This document shows, in pieces, positions 41,439 to 52,924 of a stretch of 64,000 nucleotides of DNA; positions within the stretch are counted from its first letter, which is position 1; each line of letters starts with the position of its first letter. The stretch comes from Leishmania donovani. Its lineage: Eukaryota > Euglenozoa > Kinetoplastea > Trypanosomatida > Trypanosomatidae. The position numbers and the translations under genes are program-made. The stretch is taken from the NCBI RefSeq assembly GCF_000227135.1, contig NC_018256.1, forward strand, positions 65,969 through 129,968, read 5' to 3'. The notes under the pieces are model-generated. The model had not been told where the DNA came from, made no database searches, and saw only the letters and a program-made list of their open reading frames with translations.

Positions 41439-42941
41439 GCCCACACAGGTACCCGGGCAGTGAGTTCCGCGGCGCTTTATGAGAGCGGCAGAGGGGGAGG
41501 CCGTGAATGCCCAGCAGAGACGCGTCACGCATATGCAAGCACAGAAAAAAAATCACAACGACGAGAGCAGTGCGGCCTTGGAGCGTGCCTGCCAGCCTTT
41601 TCCACAAGTGAGGGGTGCAGCGCTGTCATCCATCCTACCCTCCATCTTACGCGCGTCATTCGCCGCTAAGCAGGTTGCTCTCACTCTGCATGCCTCCCTC
41701 AGCACATAAGGGGTGGGAGAGGAGGGGCGAGCGCAGTGAGCAAGCGTTGGGGTCTTCAGCACGCGTTGGCATTGCCCTTCCCCACCACTCCAGACAGCGG
41801 TGCACGTGCAACAGGTATACAGAGACCTCCACGAGTGACCGGGACTTGGCTCAGTTATGCGCGTGCACACATGGGCTCACGCACATGTGTCGGGGGGGCT
41901 GGTGGCTCCGCAAGATGAACGCCACCTCCAGAGACGCTGTGCTGCTGTTGGGCCCGGTAACTTTTCTTGGTTTGCGTTCGGTCATGTGTCTAACAACATG
42001 AGGGACAGAAGATGCGTCACAAGTGCGAGATGGAAAGAAAGAGAGAGGGGAGGGGTACGGCTCTTTAGCTGCCATGGTGATGATGACCGCAACATCAATG
42101 GCACCGCGGCGGAGGCGATGTGGGAGCGGGGCGGTCGCCGGCAAACGCCACAGCACACAGCGACACCACACATCGTATATCCCCATCGCGTTCTCTCTTG
42201 TTTTTCTTTCGGTTCCGCCTGTAACCACCACGTCGCCGTCTCCTGCACCACCACCCACCCACCCACCTCTGCCGCCTCCCTTGAAAGGTAACATCAATCA
42301 CAGTAACTGTGGCAGCGGAAGAGCACACACGAAAAGAGGACCACAATCCACGGCAGATGCCACGACAAGATGGAGACGCACGAGACGCCGAGGATTTGAT
42401 GGGCAAGCATGTAGAGTGTTGTGGCAGGGGTACACTACTGGGACATTGCCAGGCAGCGACGAAGGTGAGGAGAGCGAGACAACGGCCACATCAAACCTGC
42501 GAAGACGGGGAGGTGGCATCGAGGGAGAGAAAAGAACACGAAGGTGTGGGATGGAAGGATGGATATGGGCAGTCCAAGTGAAACATCGGCCAGACGCGCA
42601 GGGGCAAGAGAGGAGTAAAGAAAAGAAAAACAAGAAAAGAAGTGAAAGAAGCGTCCGTCGTGTGCGTGGGTGTGGGTGTGGGAGGTGATGTGTGTGAGAA
42701 AGAGAGAGGGAGGAAGGGAGAGACGGAGGGACATGTACAGCGCGCCCACGCTGAGACCCGAAAACACGCACACGACATACATAGCGATGGCTCATACATG
42801 CAGACACACACACGCACATGCACACACTTGCATACAGTGGCAAAAGACAGAGACATGGTACAAGTGGAGATGGAAAAGAGAGGGAGCAAAACAAAAGAGG
42901 GTGCGTATGAACGCCGTCGAACGCCTTCGCATACGCACACA

Positions 42942-42973
<32 letters not shown>

Positions 42974-44053
42974 GACGGGCGGACGAGTGCACCAGGGGGG
43001 GGGAGGCACACAGTGTACGAGGGAGAACTCAGACACTCATGCGACAGTGCGGTTCATTTGAGAAGGGGATCTGGCCTACTGATCTGCCCGTCACCATGAC
43101 GATCACCGAGATCCCAAACAGCAGTTTCTGTGTATCACAGCATGGCCGCCACGCTCCTCCGCTTGTGTGCGCCTGTGCAGGCGTGTGTGTGTGTGTGTGT
43201 GTTTGTGCCCGTAAGCATCCGACGGAAAGGGAACAGAAAGAAAAAAACATTCTAGTACAGAGGAAACAACACAACACAACGCACAAAAGAGAGATAAGTG
43301 AAGGGAACAAGGCGAAGGTGCAGAGGTGCCGCCACCACAAGCGTCCGTCTCCCCCCCCCCTCCCAACAACACCACTGCATCCGCCGCTACCGCTCTCTCT
43401 CTTTGGATAAGTGACATTCATTAACGCCGTCTTTCCTGTTACCCACATAGGAAACTCAAACCTATGCATAACAGACACCTACAATCTATAAGAGCCCATA
43501 TCTCAAGCAGTCTTTTTGCCACTGAAGTCCCCCTCCTCCCCCACACGTCTCTCCTTACAGCTCATCCTCCCTTCCCTCCACCACCACCCAACTCTGTATG
43601 ATGAGGCTCTCATTGCAGCCCCTCTCTCTTGCTTTCATCACCGCCGCTGACCCTCTTTCCCCGCTCCATCTACAACGCATACGAATGCACGCCGTATCTA
43701 TAGGGGATACACAAGCACGTGCACCCTCGTTAAGCCCGAACAGGCACACAATCACACAGGGAGAGATGCAGAGAAAATCAGCAACACCGCCAGATCGGAG
43801 ATCAGCATGGAAGATACACCCCCCACGAACACCAATAACGAGACGTACAGGTACACAAAAACACAGAGTGTTGTGCGGGGAGGGACAGGGATGGGGCGAT
43901 GAGCAAGGTGCCGTAAAGGCGCGCCATTCAGCGCAGGAGGGGTTTAGAGGGCAAGGGACGTGTGGAGGAGCTGGTAAGTGAGCGAGAAAAGACGAGGCGT
44001 GACTCGTGCAGCACCGACCAACACGCTCGCGCACACCGTGGCAAGTGTGCGCT
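41439..44053. other. Long intergenic region, 3' of the RS-rich membrane protein gene
   Basis: 2.6 kb without a recognisable gene. It contains (GT)n at about 43181-43201 and a short cacagg repeat near 42942-42970. Confidence 0.5.
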
Positions 44054-44425
44054 CTAGTGGCTCGCCTTGTACGACTTGTACATGTCCACGGCCCACTTGG
44101 CCCAAACGATCATCATCACTTGGAGCATGATGACTGCGGCCCAGTAGCCCCACAGGCGCACCTTTTCGTTCCGAAAGAAGCCGCGCATGCCGCGAGAACG
44201 ACGACGGTGCATCGCTGCCATCAACTTAGCGTCTGCCTCCCACATGGAGATAGCAGGAGCCTCCTTCGGAGCCCTCACCTCCTGTGAAGGGGGAGTGCTG
44301 TTGCTGCGGCGGCGGCTTCGAGAGCTGGCCGGGGTGCGAGCGCGCGCGGGAGTGCCGGAGCGGGAGACAGAGCGGCCCTTGCGGCTGCGGCTGCGGGCCG
44401 GCGAGCCGTTACGCTTCGAAGGCAT
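44054..44425 (-). CDS. Small RS-rich protein with C-terminal membrane anchor
   Basis: A 123-residue protein starting at the ATG at 44425. Residues 1-45 are rich in Arg/Ser/Lys/Pro with several RS dipeptides (RSRSRKGRSVSRSG; SSRSRRRSNS). A helical stretch follows (WEADAKLMAAMHRRRSRGM), and one strong hydrophobic segment lies at ~91-113 (LWGYWAAVIMLQVMMIVWAK), with only ~10 residues after it. The layout is that of a tail-anchored protein with a basic cytosolic domain, perhaps on the ER or mitochondrial outer membrane. No family recognised. The frame is open upstream to 44905 but is microsatellite-derived there. Confidence 0.7.
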   Translation of the reverse strand: MPSKRNGSPARSRSRKGRSVSRSGTPARARTPASSRSRRRSNSTPPSQEVRAPKEAPAISMWEADAKLMAAMHRRRSRGMRGFFRNEKVRLWGYWAAVIMLQVMMIVWAKWAVDMYKSYKASH

Positions 44426-45869
44426 ACTGTTTTTCCGCTTTCTTCGTCGTTTGAGTGGGTATACGGTAGCGCGTCTCTCTCTCTCTCTGTGTGTGCGGGT
44501 GTGTGTGTGTGTGTGTGTGTGCGTGTGTATCCGGGAAGTGGGGAGGGCAGTGGGAGGGCGGGCGTTGCGTTGGCTTGCTTCCTTTTTGAGTGAGAGAAGA
44601 CTGTGCCACAGCAGCTGAGGTGTAAGCGCAGCAACTTTGGCGATGAAGGAAAGACGCACAGGCGAGAGAGAGAGACGTGAGCAAGCAAGGCAGTGAGAGA
44701 GAAGCATGTAGGCGTAGAGCGAAATGAACAAGTACGCGGACAGGCAGAAAGAGAGAGAGGGAGACCAACACGCTAGCACACAGACACCGACTCCCCCCGG
44801 CCTCCGAGGCGCTGCTCGCAGAGCGGAGGGACTCCGACAAGGAAGAAGCTGGCAGCCTCGAAGAGATGACGGCACAGCAAGAGATATGCTGAGCAATCCC
44901 GTCACAAAAGCCAGATCCGTGAAACAAAAAAAAAAAACGAGAAGCCCTGCGCAGTATTCCGCGTCACGCTTGCAAGCACATATCAGCAGCCGCGCCTCGG
45001 CGCGGGTGATAAGCGCGACCGCTAACTAGGAGAGACCAGCCAGGTGCCAGCCTGGCATGAGGCTAGCCAGAGGAGAAGATGTGCTTCCATTCCACTCGCC
45101 CAACTACGTGCGCACATACGCCCAGCAAGCTCTTGCGAGCGAGACATAGAGGGCTGTTGTCTTTTACCTCTGGATGAGTCCTTGCCGTCTGCACTCGCTC
45201 CCTTTCTTGCGCAGACTGTCGGGCGTTGCGACGCGCCTATACGAGGTATTTAGGAACCAGAGGAGATAAAGGAGTATCGCGATTCGGCCACGGTGCTGAG
45301 ACATGGCTGCCGTCCACCTTCCGCAGAGACCTGAGCGAGGGAAGGGACCACAAAGAGCAATAATGCACACACCCGAGCCGAAAGAAATACCGCTGACCGG
45401 TGAACAGGCGGTGCAAGTACCAACTCCATCGCCAGCCCCCCCCCCACACACACACAAACACGCGCGCCAGACCTCCATGCTGTCGCGTGGCGAGAGAGAG
45501 AAACACACACAGACACAGAGGGTGGTGGAGGGAGAGGAGGTGCAGTGCATGTGTGCATCAAAACGACAAGAGAAGCATGAAAAAGAAAAGGCGAGAAACA
45601 AAACAAGTAAAGCGTTAGAAGAAGCGATATACAGAAGCGAGAAGGCGTGCAAGAGAGGCGAACCAGAGGGGAGAGAGAAGGCGCAGGGGGCACAGATAAC
45701 CGAAAGAGGGAGAGAGAGGATATGCATGCGATGGTTTAGATGCCACTCCTTAATAGACGAAAACACGCTGCGGTAAAGCGGGGGACCACGGCTGTTCGAT
45801 CAAGTGCATTCCACGCTTGGTTCTATTCTCCACCTTCCTCGAACTTGGTCTGCCGTGCCACCTGCAGTC
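44426..45869. other. Intergenic region
   Basis: Contains the 5' region of the RS-rich gene, with a (CT)n-(GT)n microsatellite at about 44477-44528, and the Hip 3'UTR. A possible acceptor lies near 44584. No gene recognised. Confidence 0.5.
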
Positions 45870-47042
45870 TTAGTCGAGATCGTCTCTCCGGGTTGAACCC
45901 GACGCGCCGTCAGCAGCACCACGGTGAGGGGGCACGCCACCAGCACCCTGAAAGCCACCCGGCATCCCGCCACCCATACCGCCCATGCCACCCATGCCAC
46001 CCATGCCGCCTGGCATACCTCCTCCGCCCATCATCTTCGCCATGATCTTCTGCATGACAGGGCCCACCTTTGGGTCGTTCATCATGCTCATCGCGGCCAT
46101 GGGGTTCTGCATCATCTGAGCCAGTTTCGGCGCCACCTCGGGGTCCTGCATGGCGGCCATGATCTCGGGGTCCTGTAGGACGGACTCCATACCAGGCGGC
46201 ATCCCTCCCGGCATCCCGCCAGGCACGCCACCAGGAAAGCCGCGAGGCATGCCACCGGGCATGCTCCCCGACGCCGTCTGCGCCTCCGCAGCCGCTGCAG
46301 CCTTCTCGGCTTCCATCTGGCGCTGACGGCGCAGCTCCTCCTGCCGTCTTGCAGCGGCCTCCTCCTCAGCGTGCTGCCGCAACAGTTGGCGCCTGTGGCG
46401 GTGTGTGGCGCGGGACTGGACGTACTTGAGCGTTTCGTTCGTCTTGTCATCGTAATCGATCGCCTGGGCGGCGCTGAGGTCCTTCAGGGAGTCCTCCCAG
46501 TGGCCAAGGTGGCGGTTCACGGTGCCGCGCACACGCAGCGCGCGCACGTTCTGCGGATTGAGCTCGAGAGCCTTGTTGGCGTCGTGCAGGGCCGCGCGCG
46601 GCTTGTTGAATTCCAGGTGATACAGCGCGCGCATTCCCCAGTACATGGCATTGCTGGGGTTGTACGTTAGCGCCTCGCCCATTTTGGCGATCGCCTCCTC
46701 CTGCTTGCCTTCGCCGTGCAGCTCCACGGCCTCGCCCTTTGCAGCCATGGCGGCATCCACGTCTGCATCAGACGGCTCTCCGTTCTTCGCAGGGATCGCC
46801 TCCGGCTCCCCATCGCTCAGCGTCCAGCGCTCATCATCGGACTCGCTCTCGGCATCGCCCTGGGCAGCGGCCGCCGCAGCCGACGCCGGAGGCGCGGCAG
46901 CAGCAGGAAAGCAGGCGCCGACCTCCATCGCCCACTCTTTGAGAGCGATAAGCTCACGGAGATGGATGTCGTCGGGGTGACGGCGCAGCTCCTTCAACAT
47001 GCGGTTCAGCGCCGCCACATCAGCGTCGCTGTAGGCAGGCAT
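45870..47042 (-). CDS. HIP: Hsc70-interacting protein (Hip/ST13)
   Basis: A 390-residue co-chaperone that binds the Hsp70 ATPase domain and slows ADP release in the cytosol. Domains in order: N-terminal dimerisation region (1-45); an acidic/Ala linker; three TPR repeats (~98-200, including NPSNAMYWGMRALYHLEFNK and LNPQNVRALRVRGTVNRHLG); a highly charged Arg/Glu/Gln helix (208-250); GGMP-type repeats (258-285); an STI1/DP domain (287-335: DPEIMAAMQDPEVAPKLAQM, then MQNPMAAMSMMNDPKVGPVM); and a second Gly-Met run (338-365). This is the complete eukaryotic Hip architecture at normal length. The start is the ATG at 47042 (MPAYSDADVA). Confidence 0.93.
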   Translation of the reverse strand: MPAYSDADVAALNRMLKELRRHPDDIHLRELIALKEWAMEVGACFPAAAAPPASAAAAAAQGDAESESDDERWTLSDGEPEAIPAKNGEPSDADVDAAMAAKGEAVELHGEGKQEEAIAKMGEALTYNPSNAMYWGMRALYHLEFNKPRAALHDANKALELNPQNVRALRVRGTVNRHLGHWEDSLKDLSAAQAIDYDDKTNETLKYVQSRATHRHRRQLLRQHAEEEAAARRQEELRRQRQMEAEKAAAAAEAQTASGSMPGGMPRGFPGGVPGGMPGGMPPGMESVLQDPEIMAAMQDPEVAPKLAQMMQNPMAAMSMMNDPKVGPVMQKIMAKMMGGGGMPGGMGGMGGMGGMGGGMPGGFQGAGGVPPHRGAADGASGSTRRDDLD

Positions 47043-47685
47043 GGCGGTGAAGAGAACGCGTGCGTGATGCGTGTGCTTCGGATGTTGTTTTCCCCTTCGA
47101 TCACGCACGTGGAATGAGCGAAAGCCGCTTAGAGAGAGTATTGTGTGCCTGCGTGCGGCGGGAGAATTATAAAGGGTCGACGCACAGACACAAAACGGGT
47201 TGATTGGCTGCTACGTTATCCTGCGTGGGCACACACAGTTGAGTCGGGCCCGGAGGTGAGGTGGTAACGAGGTAAGAAGGGGTTCCGGAAAGCGAATACG
47301 TCAGTGCCTCATCTTCTCTGCCAAAGGGGAGCGGGGACCAGCAGCAAAACCAAAATGCATCAAAACGCGCGCCATGCTCATGCAGCGACACACACATGGA
47401 ACGAAACACGTCAGCGAGCACCCCTTGAAGCCGGCCGCCTCTGCCCACTCTCACCGGCCTCGCCTAAATTCACTCTCTCTCTCTGCATGGGTACGCAGCA
47501 CAACACATCAGCTACTGCTGCAGCCGATGCACTGCGTTAATGAACAACGTGAGCTAGTGATTATGCTTTTTTTTTTCGTTGATTGGGCCTTAAAGACGAA
47601 GTGTACACGACAGTCGCAATACCTGCTAGCGCGGACACGCGCGCGCTCACGCAGCTGGGCAGACGACACCGAAGGAAAAGAGAGG
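47043..47685. other. Intergenic region
   Basis: Short spacer with the HIP 5'UTR and the ArfGAP 3'UTR. No gene recognised. Confidence 0.55.
47130..47142 (-). promoter_or_regulatory. Predicted spliced-leader acceptor for HIP
   Basis: A short tract ACTCTCTCTAAG on the minus strand has its AG at 47130-47131, ~87 nt before the ATG. The tract is short, so confidence is low. Confidence 0.35.
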
Positions 47686-48855
47686 CTACACTACAAAGGA
47701 GGTAGCCGAAGCTGTCGCCGGAGTCGCCTCTGCTCCGCCCATCTGCGGACGCTCAGCAACGGTGTCGTTGGGGTCTGTCAGAGGAGTGGCAGTCGTGGCA
47801 CCGCCTTCCTTTCCCCTCTCATCTGCACTCAGCATCTCCCCTGCTGGCGCCGCCGCCGCTGCTGGCAGGGCCTCTACAGAGGAGAACACGGCCAGCGTGC
47901 GCTGCCACCGCGCCTCGTACTCCTCCACTGGCACGTTCACCATACCAAATGTGCCGTACGTCGGCTTCGGTGCCGACGCCGCGGACAGCCTGGCCGCGTC
48001 CTTCCTCCTCGACGAGCCCCGCTGCATCTCCGCGGCGGCATCGCCGTAGAGGGCACGCATGGTATCGCCTCTCTTCCCTGTAGCGACGGCACGATCGATC
48101 GGCACGGCATCAGAGCTGCTGCCTCGCGTGGGCGAGGTGACAGTCCCCTCGGCTGCCGCTCCCGGCTTCGACCCCATCTTTGGCCGGCCGTATCCGGTGT
48201 CCTTGTACAGCCTCCCCAGTACGTCCTTGAGGTTGTGCATGGCAAACTCGCGCTGCTCGTACTTGCGCTGGATGAAGGACCTGACAGCGTCGTCCGCCGC
48301 GGCATCCGCGCCGCCAGAGGGACGCGCGCCAGTGGGAAGGCGGGCTTCGTAGAGGGTCTTCGCCTTGGCGTTGCCGATCGCCTCCATCAGACGCACCTCT
48401 GCCAGGGACCATCGATCCATGTTTGTCGACTTGACCTTCGAGATGTGCACGCCCAAGGAGCGATGCACGCCGGAGCAGCGAATGCACACGAAGACTCCAT
48501 GGTTGACGGAAGTCCAGCGAGTACCCGTCTCTCCACAGTCGGCGCAGACGTTGTTGGGGTACTGTGAACAAAGCCGCTCCACAGCGGCGCGGTTCGCCTC
48601 CCAGTCCTCATCATCCTCATCCGCCTTGGTGCCGCGGTGTTTGGGGGGTTCGGACAAGGTTATCGGCAACGAAGTCGATGCATCTGCGTTGGCGGCGCTC
48701 TTCCCCTTTTTCTTCTCGTGTGCGCGGTGGTGGTGGTGATGGCCACCCTCCGTTGAGGCCTCCTTGGACTTCTTGTGCCTCCTCTCCTTCAACTTGTCTG
48801 CGACTGGCATTGCTGCAGCCGTCAGCTGCGCCTTCTCTGAGGCTGGGCAGCTCAT
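47686..48855 (-). CDS. Arf GTPase-activating protein
   Basis: A 389-residue ArfGAP that stimulates GTP hydrolysis on Arf GTPases in vesicle traffic. The zinc finger is CADC (C104, C107) and CIRC (C124, C127) with the usual CX2CX16CX2C spacing. It is followed by SGVHRSLGVHISKVKS, which holds the conserved arginine (R132). The downstream part of the domain (WSLAEVRLMEAIGNAKAKTL) is intact. The N-terminal ~85 residues are basic with a run of five His (39-43) and then acidic (DEDDEDW). After the domain the protein is low-complexity, apart from YGTFGMVNVPVEEYEARWQR. It resembles SMAP/Age2-type ArfGAPs, which also lack a PH domain; that placement is tentative. The start is the ATG at 48855. Confidence 0.9.
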   Translation of the reverse strand: MSCPASEKAQLTAAAMPVADKLKERRHKKSKEASTEGGHHHHHRAHEKKKGKSAANADASTSLPITLSEPPKHRGTKADEDDEDWEANRAAVERLCSQYPNNVCADCGETGTRWTSVNHGVFVCIRCSGVHRSLGVHISKVKSTNMDRWSLAEVRLMEAIGNAKAKTLYEARLPTGARPSGGADAAADDAVRSFIQRKYEQREFAMHNLKDVLGRLYKDTGYGRPKMGSKPGAAAEGTVTSPTRGSSSDAVPIDRAVATGKRGDTMRALYGDAAAEMQRGSSRRKDAARLSAASAPKPTYGTFGMVNVPVEEYEARWQRTLAVFSSVEALPAAAAAPAGEMLSADERGKEGGATTATPLTDPNDTVAERPQMGGAEATPATASATSFVV

Positions 48856-48955
48856 ACGCACACAATGCCTGAGCACAATACGCCACGCATGAGGGCCCAC
48901 AACCCTGCTGGAGCACAGAGAGATAGACGAATGGGGTGTGGTGTGTCTCGTATCC

Positions 48956-48990
<35 letters not shown>

Positions 48991-50019
48991 TGAGATGCGT
49001 GGGTGTTCTACCGATCCCCGTGGCACATGGCTTAGATGCTTGACGGGATGGATAAGAGAGATGGGAGGCAAGCGACGTGTAAGGTGTGTGTGTGTGTGTT
49101 TGTGTGTGTCGAAGTGTTGTAACAGTAGAACGAAGAAGATGAGGATGAGGAGTCGTGGTGGCGGGGTGCACGTCCACCGTGTGGAGGGAAGAAGGGGAGA
49201 AGAGAAGAAGTCAGCAGACGGGCCAACAGACCGAGACGCGTGCGTGACGAGGGCGCATCACAGCATCGGCAGCAAACCAATGCGGCGGAAAAAATGCGAG
49301 CGCGCGCGAGAGAGAGAGAGATAGAGGCAGGAGAACATTATGAGCGGCTGCTCTTCACCAGCTGTAGTGCATGTATGTTTCTTCTCAGCACAAAATGAAT
49401 GGAAGACAAGTCCAGTGGACGAGCGCCCAGCAACACACGCGGCGCATGCATCGACTGTTGGTACAATCACCATCACACCTGCGCGGCATGGGACGCAGAG
49501 CGTTTTGATGCAACATCCTCACCCCGAACCCTTCTATCGTGGGCCGCCTTTGTGCGTGGCTGCGTTACCGCAAGGAGCAAACCTTCAGTACACCTCCGCA
49601 GGCACCTGGTCGTGAAAAGCAGTCGAGTCCCACGTGATGTCGACGGCGACAAGGCAGTGAAACGTACTCTCACACACAAACGGCCAGAAGCTTCAGCAGA
49701 CACGCACATGCGCGAGCGTCTGATGGCACCTAAAGACCAGGTAAAGGCAACGCAAGCAGCGGCTGTCGTTTTGTGCGCTCTGCGTCTTCTTTCAACGGAT
49801 AGGAGCAGAGAGCGACCCAAGTGGCTCACGGGAAGATTTGCGAGCACGTGTGTGGTCGCGTGTACCCAGACGCAGATGGAGTGGCGAAAACAGTGATTCG
49901 GATATATATATATATATATACGCGTCAGTCGCAACAGCTGCACCGCCGGCAGCGGCCGGCAGCAGCAGCAGACTCCCGGAGACTTCCTTCTCGCACAGCA
50001 ACGAAATGCCTTCGGCATG
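48856..50019. other. Intergenic region
   Basis: Contains the ArfGAP 5'UTR, (GT)n runs at about 48957-48986 and 49085-49109, the UBX gene 3'UTR and a (TA)n run near 49903-49920. No gene recognised. Confidence 0.5.
48908..48932 (-). promoter_or_regulatory. Predicted spliced-leader acceptor for the ArfGAP gene
   Basis: A pyrimidine tract on the minus strand (48915-48932) ends in GCTCCAG with AG at 48908-48909, ~52 nt upstream of the ATG. Confidence 0.55.
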
Positions 50020-51306
50020 TCACGCATTCACGCGAACCATCAAGACATCGCCGCTCCGCACGCCGTCCCACGTGCTCAGCGTGATGCCCTCCATCTCCCC
50101 GGCAGTCATGTTCTTTGGAGGAAACCCACTGAAGATGCTAATCCGCGGCGGAACCGCATAGCGCGTGGTGTCCTCCGCGTACAAGAGATACGCCAAGTAG
50201 TCGATGAGCCTCGCTACCGGGGTGTCAGGGCGCAGCTGCAGAGTGGAAGACGAATGCGGCAGTCGGCATCGCAGTCGAAAGACGCTGCTTGCATCGCCGG
50301 TGGTGCCCTCCGGGACCGTGTACTCGTCCAGCGTCACCGGGGAGGGAGCGACGACTGGACCCGGCTCGCCAACCTCCAGCGTGCTCGTCGTGGAAGCAAC
50401 CGCGCCGGCTACGCTCCGTGATATCGTCGGAGGCGATACCATCTCGGCCTCGCTGTCTCCCTCGTCGACGTCTACCACGGCCGGCGCCTTCACGCTTGCA
50501 CTCGCGGACGCCGACTCAGCGCTATCGCCACCGCCGCCTTCGTTTTGCGGCTGATCATCCGCGCCGGCAAACGGATCGTGCGGGGGGTCGTGGTTCGTGA
50601 TGAAGAGCATGATGGCATCCACTACAACGGCACTGTCAAACTGCCACACCTCAGAGGAGATGAGCGGCAGCTCCTGCACCTTAAACTGAGTCACCGGATC
50701 GACCATGAACATGCGGGGCAGATTGCTGTTGTCGACGTGGTACTTTTCGGCCAGGGCCATGCCGCGGGTGTGCGTGACGTTGATCTCATAGCAAAACAGG
50801 CTGCCGCTGGTGAGGGAGCGCATGGCGTCGCTGGCCCAGATATCGCGGGTAAAGCACTCGCAGGGGAACGAATTGTCCACGACGGACACGACGACCCAGC
50901 AGTGGCGCGATGCGGCCTTCTCGCACTCAGCGTCGAAGGTGGCTCTGTCGCTGCCCACTACGTAGTCAGGACGGGCGAAGAGGCGCTGTATCGCTTCGGC
51001 AGTCGAGGAGGCAAGAGCTCGCTGTCGCGGTGGCGTGGGTGGACGCTGAGCCGCCTGGGGGAACGCAAAGCCCTCCACTTGGTGCGAGGCCGGCGATGGC
51101 GCGCTCATGGGTGACCCTGTGTCGACGCTGGAGTAGTGTGGAGAGTCCTCTCGTGTGTGCGGCGGCGAGGGATGAGGATTGTCTACCTGAAACGCCACGA
51201 CAGCATCCTCCAAGTTGAAGTTGTACGTGGAAAGGTAGTGGATGGCTTGATCCTCGGTGGCCCCCGTCATGACCACGAAATTCGCCACCACGTCCACGTC
51301 GCTCAT
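50020..51306 (-). CDS. UBA-UAS-UBX domain protein (UBXN7/Ubx5-like p97 adaptor)
   Basis: A 428-residue probable cofactor of the AAA ATPase p97/Cdc48/VCP. The N-terminal UBA-like helix bundle (5-42: ANFVVMTGATEDQAIHYLST) would bind ubiquitin. A thioredoxin-like UAS domain spans ~108-240 (VVVSVVDNSFPCECFTRDIW; FMVDPVTQFKVQEL). The C-terminal UBX domain is ~342-428 (VFRLRCRLPHSSSTLQL; ISIFSGFPPKNM). The p97-binding loop normally reads FPR; here it is FPPK, so the arginine is replaced but a nearby Lys remains. An acidic linker lies between UAS and UBX. The domain order is that of UBXN7/Ubx5 adaptors. The start at 51306 begins directly at the UBA region. Confidence 0.9.
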   Translation of the reverse strand: MSDVDVVANFVVMTGATEDQAIHYLSTYNFNLEDAVVAFQVDNPHPSPPHTREDSPHYSSVDTGSPMSAPSPASHQVEGFAFPQAAQRPPTPPRQRALASSTAEAIQRLFARPDYVVGSDRATFDAECEKAASRHCWVVVSVVDNSFPCECFTRDIWASDAMRSLTSGSLFCYEINVTHTRGMALAEKYHVDNSNLPRMFMVDPVTQFKVQELPLISSEVWQFDSAVVVDAIMLFITNHDPPHDPFAGADDQPQNEGGGGDSAESASASASVKAPAVVDVDEGDSEAEMVSPPTISRSVAGAVASTTSTLEVGEPGPVVAPSPVTLDEYTVPEGTTGDASSVFRLRCRLPHSSSTLQLRPDTPVARLIDYLAYLLYAEDTTRYAVPPRISIFSGFPPKNMTAGEMEGITLSTWDGVRSGDVLMVRVNA

Positions 51307-52924
51307 TTTTGCTTCGCAGACGATTGAGGTTTGTAGAAGAGGAGGATGAAGAGTGGGGGCTGGGCAACCCGAATATCGGCGCGGGTATGGGCGTGTGTGG
51401 GTGAGGTGGGTGTGGGAGACGTACGTAAAAGATGTGTGTCGATGCAGTCAAGGATGGCGGTGTACGCGTCACTGCGTGCTGAGTCGGCAGCGCGCCGTGG
51501 CCGTTGCTGTGCGCCGCTTCGGCGTCTGAAGCGCTCAACACAAGGCGGCAGTGCTCAATCTTCTCCCACGCTGCCGCGGACGTCAGTGCGAGCGAGGTGA
51601 CGAGCGACAAAGGGGAACGAATAAAAGTTGTGTGCAGTTGTGCTGGGCCGCTTCACAGCAACAAGAAAACGACACGACTAGAGGAGAGAAGCGGGACGGC
51701 GGTGCCCGGCAGCAACCGCAACACCGAGCAGTACACGTCGAGAGAAGGGAAGAGAGATGGGAAGGGAGAAGGGGTGGCGCACCAGGAGAAGAGTGACGAA
51801 AGAGAGTGGGGGGTTCAATTCAACGGCAGCGCCCCAGCCGCATCCCTCGGATTCCTTACCCCTGCCTGCAGCGATGGCCGTGTGCGACTGGCGCGAGCGG
51901 ATTCCCAGTTGTGCCCAAGACACTCCGGCCCGGGGGAAGGAGGCAAAGACATGGGCCAGCGATCAATGCCGCGACAGTGTCCACGTCGGCTGGTGCAGCA
52001 TCTGCTGTCCGATAAGGTCCGCTCGAGCACTTCAAGGACATACACGCACGCCACACACCGATCCCAGTGCATCCAGCTAGCCAGGTGCATCAACAAGCAC
52101 TGCACCGTACCGATGCACCGCTGCCCCATCTCCGCTGCTGAGAAGGGGGGGGGGTGAAGGATGCAGTGAAAGCGCAAAACCGTTCACTTTTTCTGCGTGT
52201 GGGTGTGCTTACATGCCAAAGAGGAGGAGAGAGACCAACAGTCTCACAACGAAGCACAGCGGTACACCCGAGGCCGTCTGAGGAGCGTGCCCCACTCAAC
52301 GCGTGCGAACACCATAAAGATGGGACGCAGGCTGATTGGGAAGGAGACGCGCAGAAGGGAAGGCGCCGCATACACGCAGCGAACTCATGTGCGCAATAGT
52401 AGCCGTGCCGGGTTCCATGCAGAGAGAGAGAGAGACGCACGCAGGCGGGCAGGCAAGACCGGATATGCGTGCGCTCACTTGCTGCCCGTCCCTCCAATCA
52501 AAAAAAAAAAATAACAAAGGGCATTTCCGAAAGTTAACAGAAAATGAGGAAGAGAATGACGGGAGGAGGGAGGGAGCTGTGCGTGTGTGTACATATTCTG
52601 CTTCCGCACACGAACGGAGGCGTCACGGGTTGTAAGTGTGTGCGCGTCTGCCAACTACAGCGTGGGCGGCGGCCTCGCGTGCGTGCCACTTGCACGTCTG
52701 GTGGTGGAGCGCTGCACTCGCCACAACTCGGAGTTAAGATGAATGAAATAGAAAGTGATCGCGTCTGGGCGAAAGCACGCACGCCCACAGCTGCCTATAC
52801 ATCCAGGCTCTGCCCCAAGAGCCGAAAGAAAAGACGCGCAGAGGAAAGTGGCGCACGCCGAGAGAAAAAAAGTGTGCTCACGGTGAAAGGAGAGCTCGAT
52901 GCCGCCCGCTACCAGCGCCACCGC
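51307..52924. other. Intergenic region
   Basis: Contains the UBX gene 5'UTR and the 3'UTR of the coiled-coil gene. No gene recognised. An A-run lies at 52499-52511. Confidence 0.5.
51312..51358 (-). promoter_or_regulatory. Predicted spliced-leader acceptor for the UBX gene
   Basis: A C/T tract on the minus strand (about 51333-51358) has no AG until 51312-51313, only 5 nt before the ATG at 51306. A very short 5'UTR is predicted. Confidence 0.5.

Noticed and set aside
47374..48567. 397-codon plus-strand frame opposite the ArfGAP gene
   Set aside because: Antisense to an intact ArfGAP domain; no recognisable motif.
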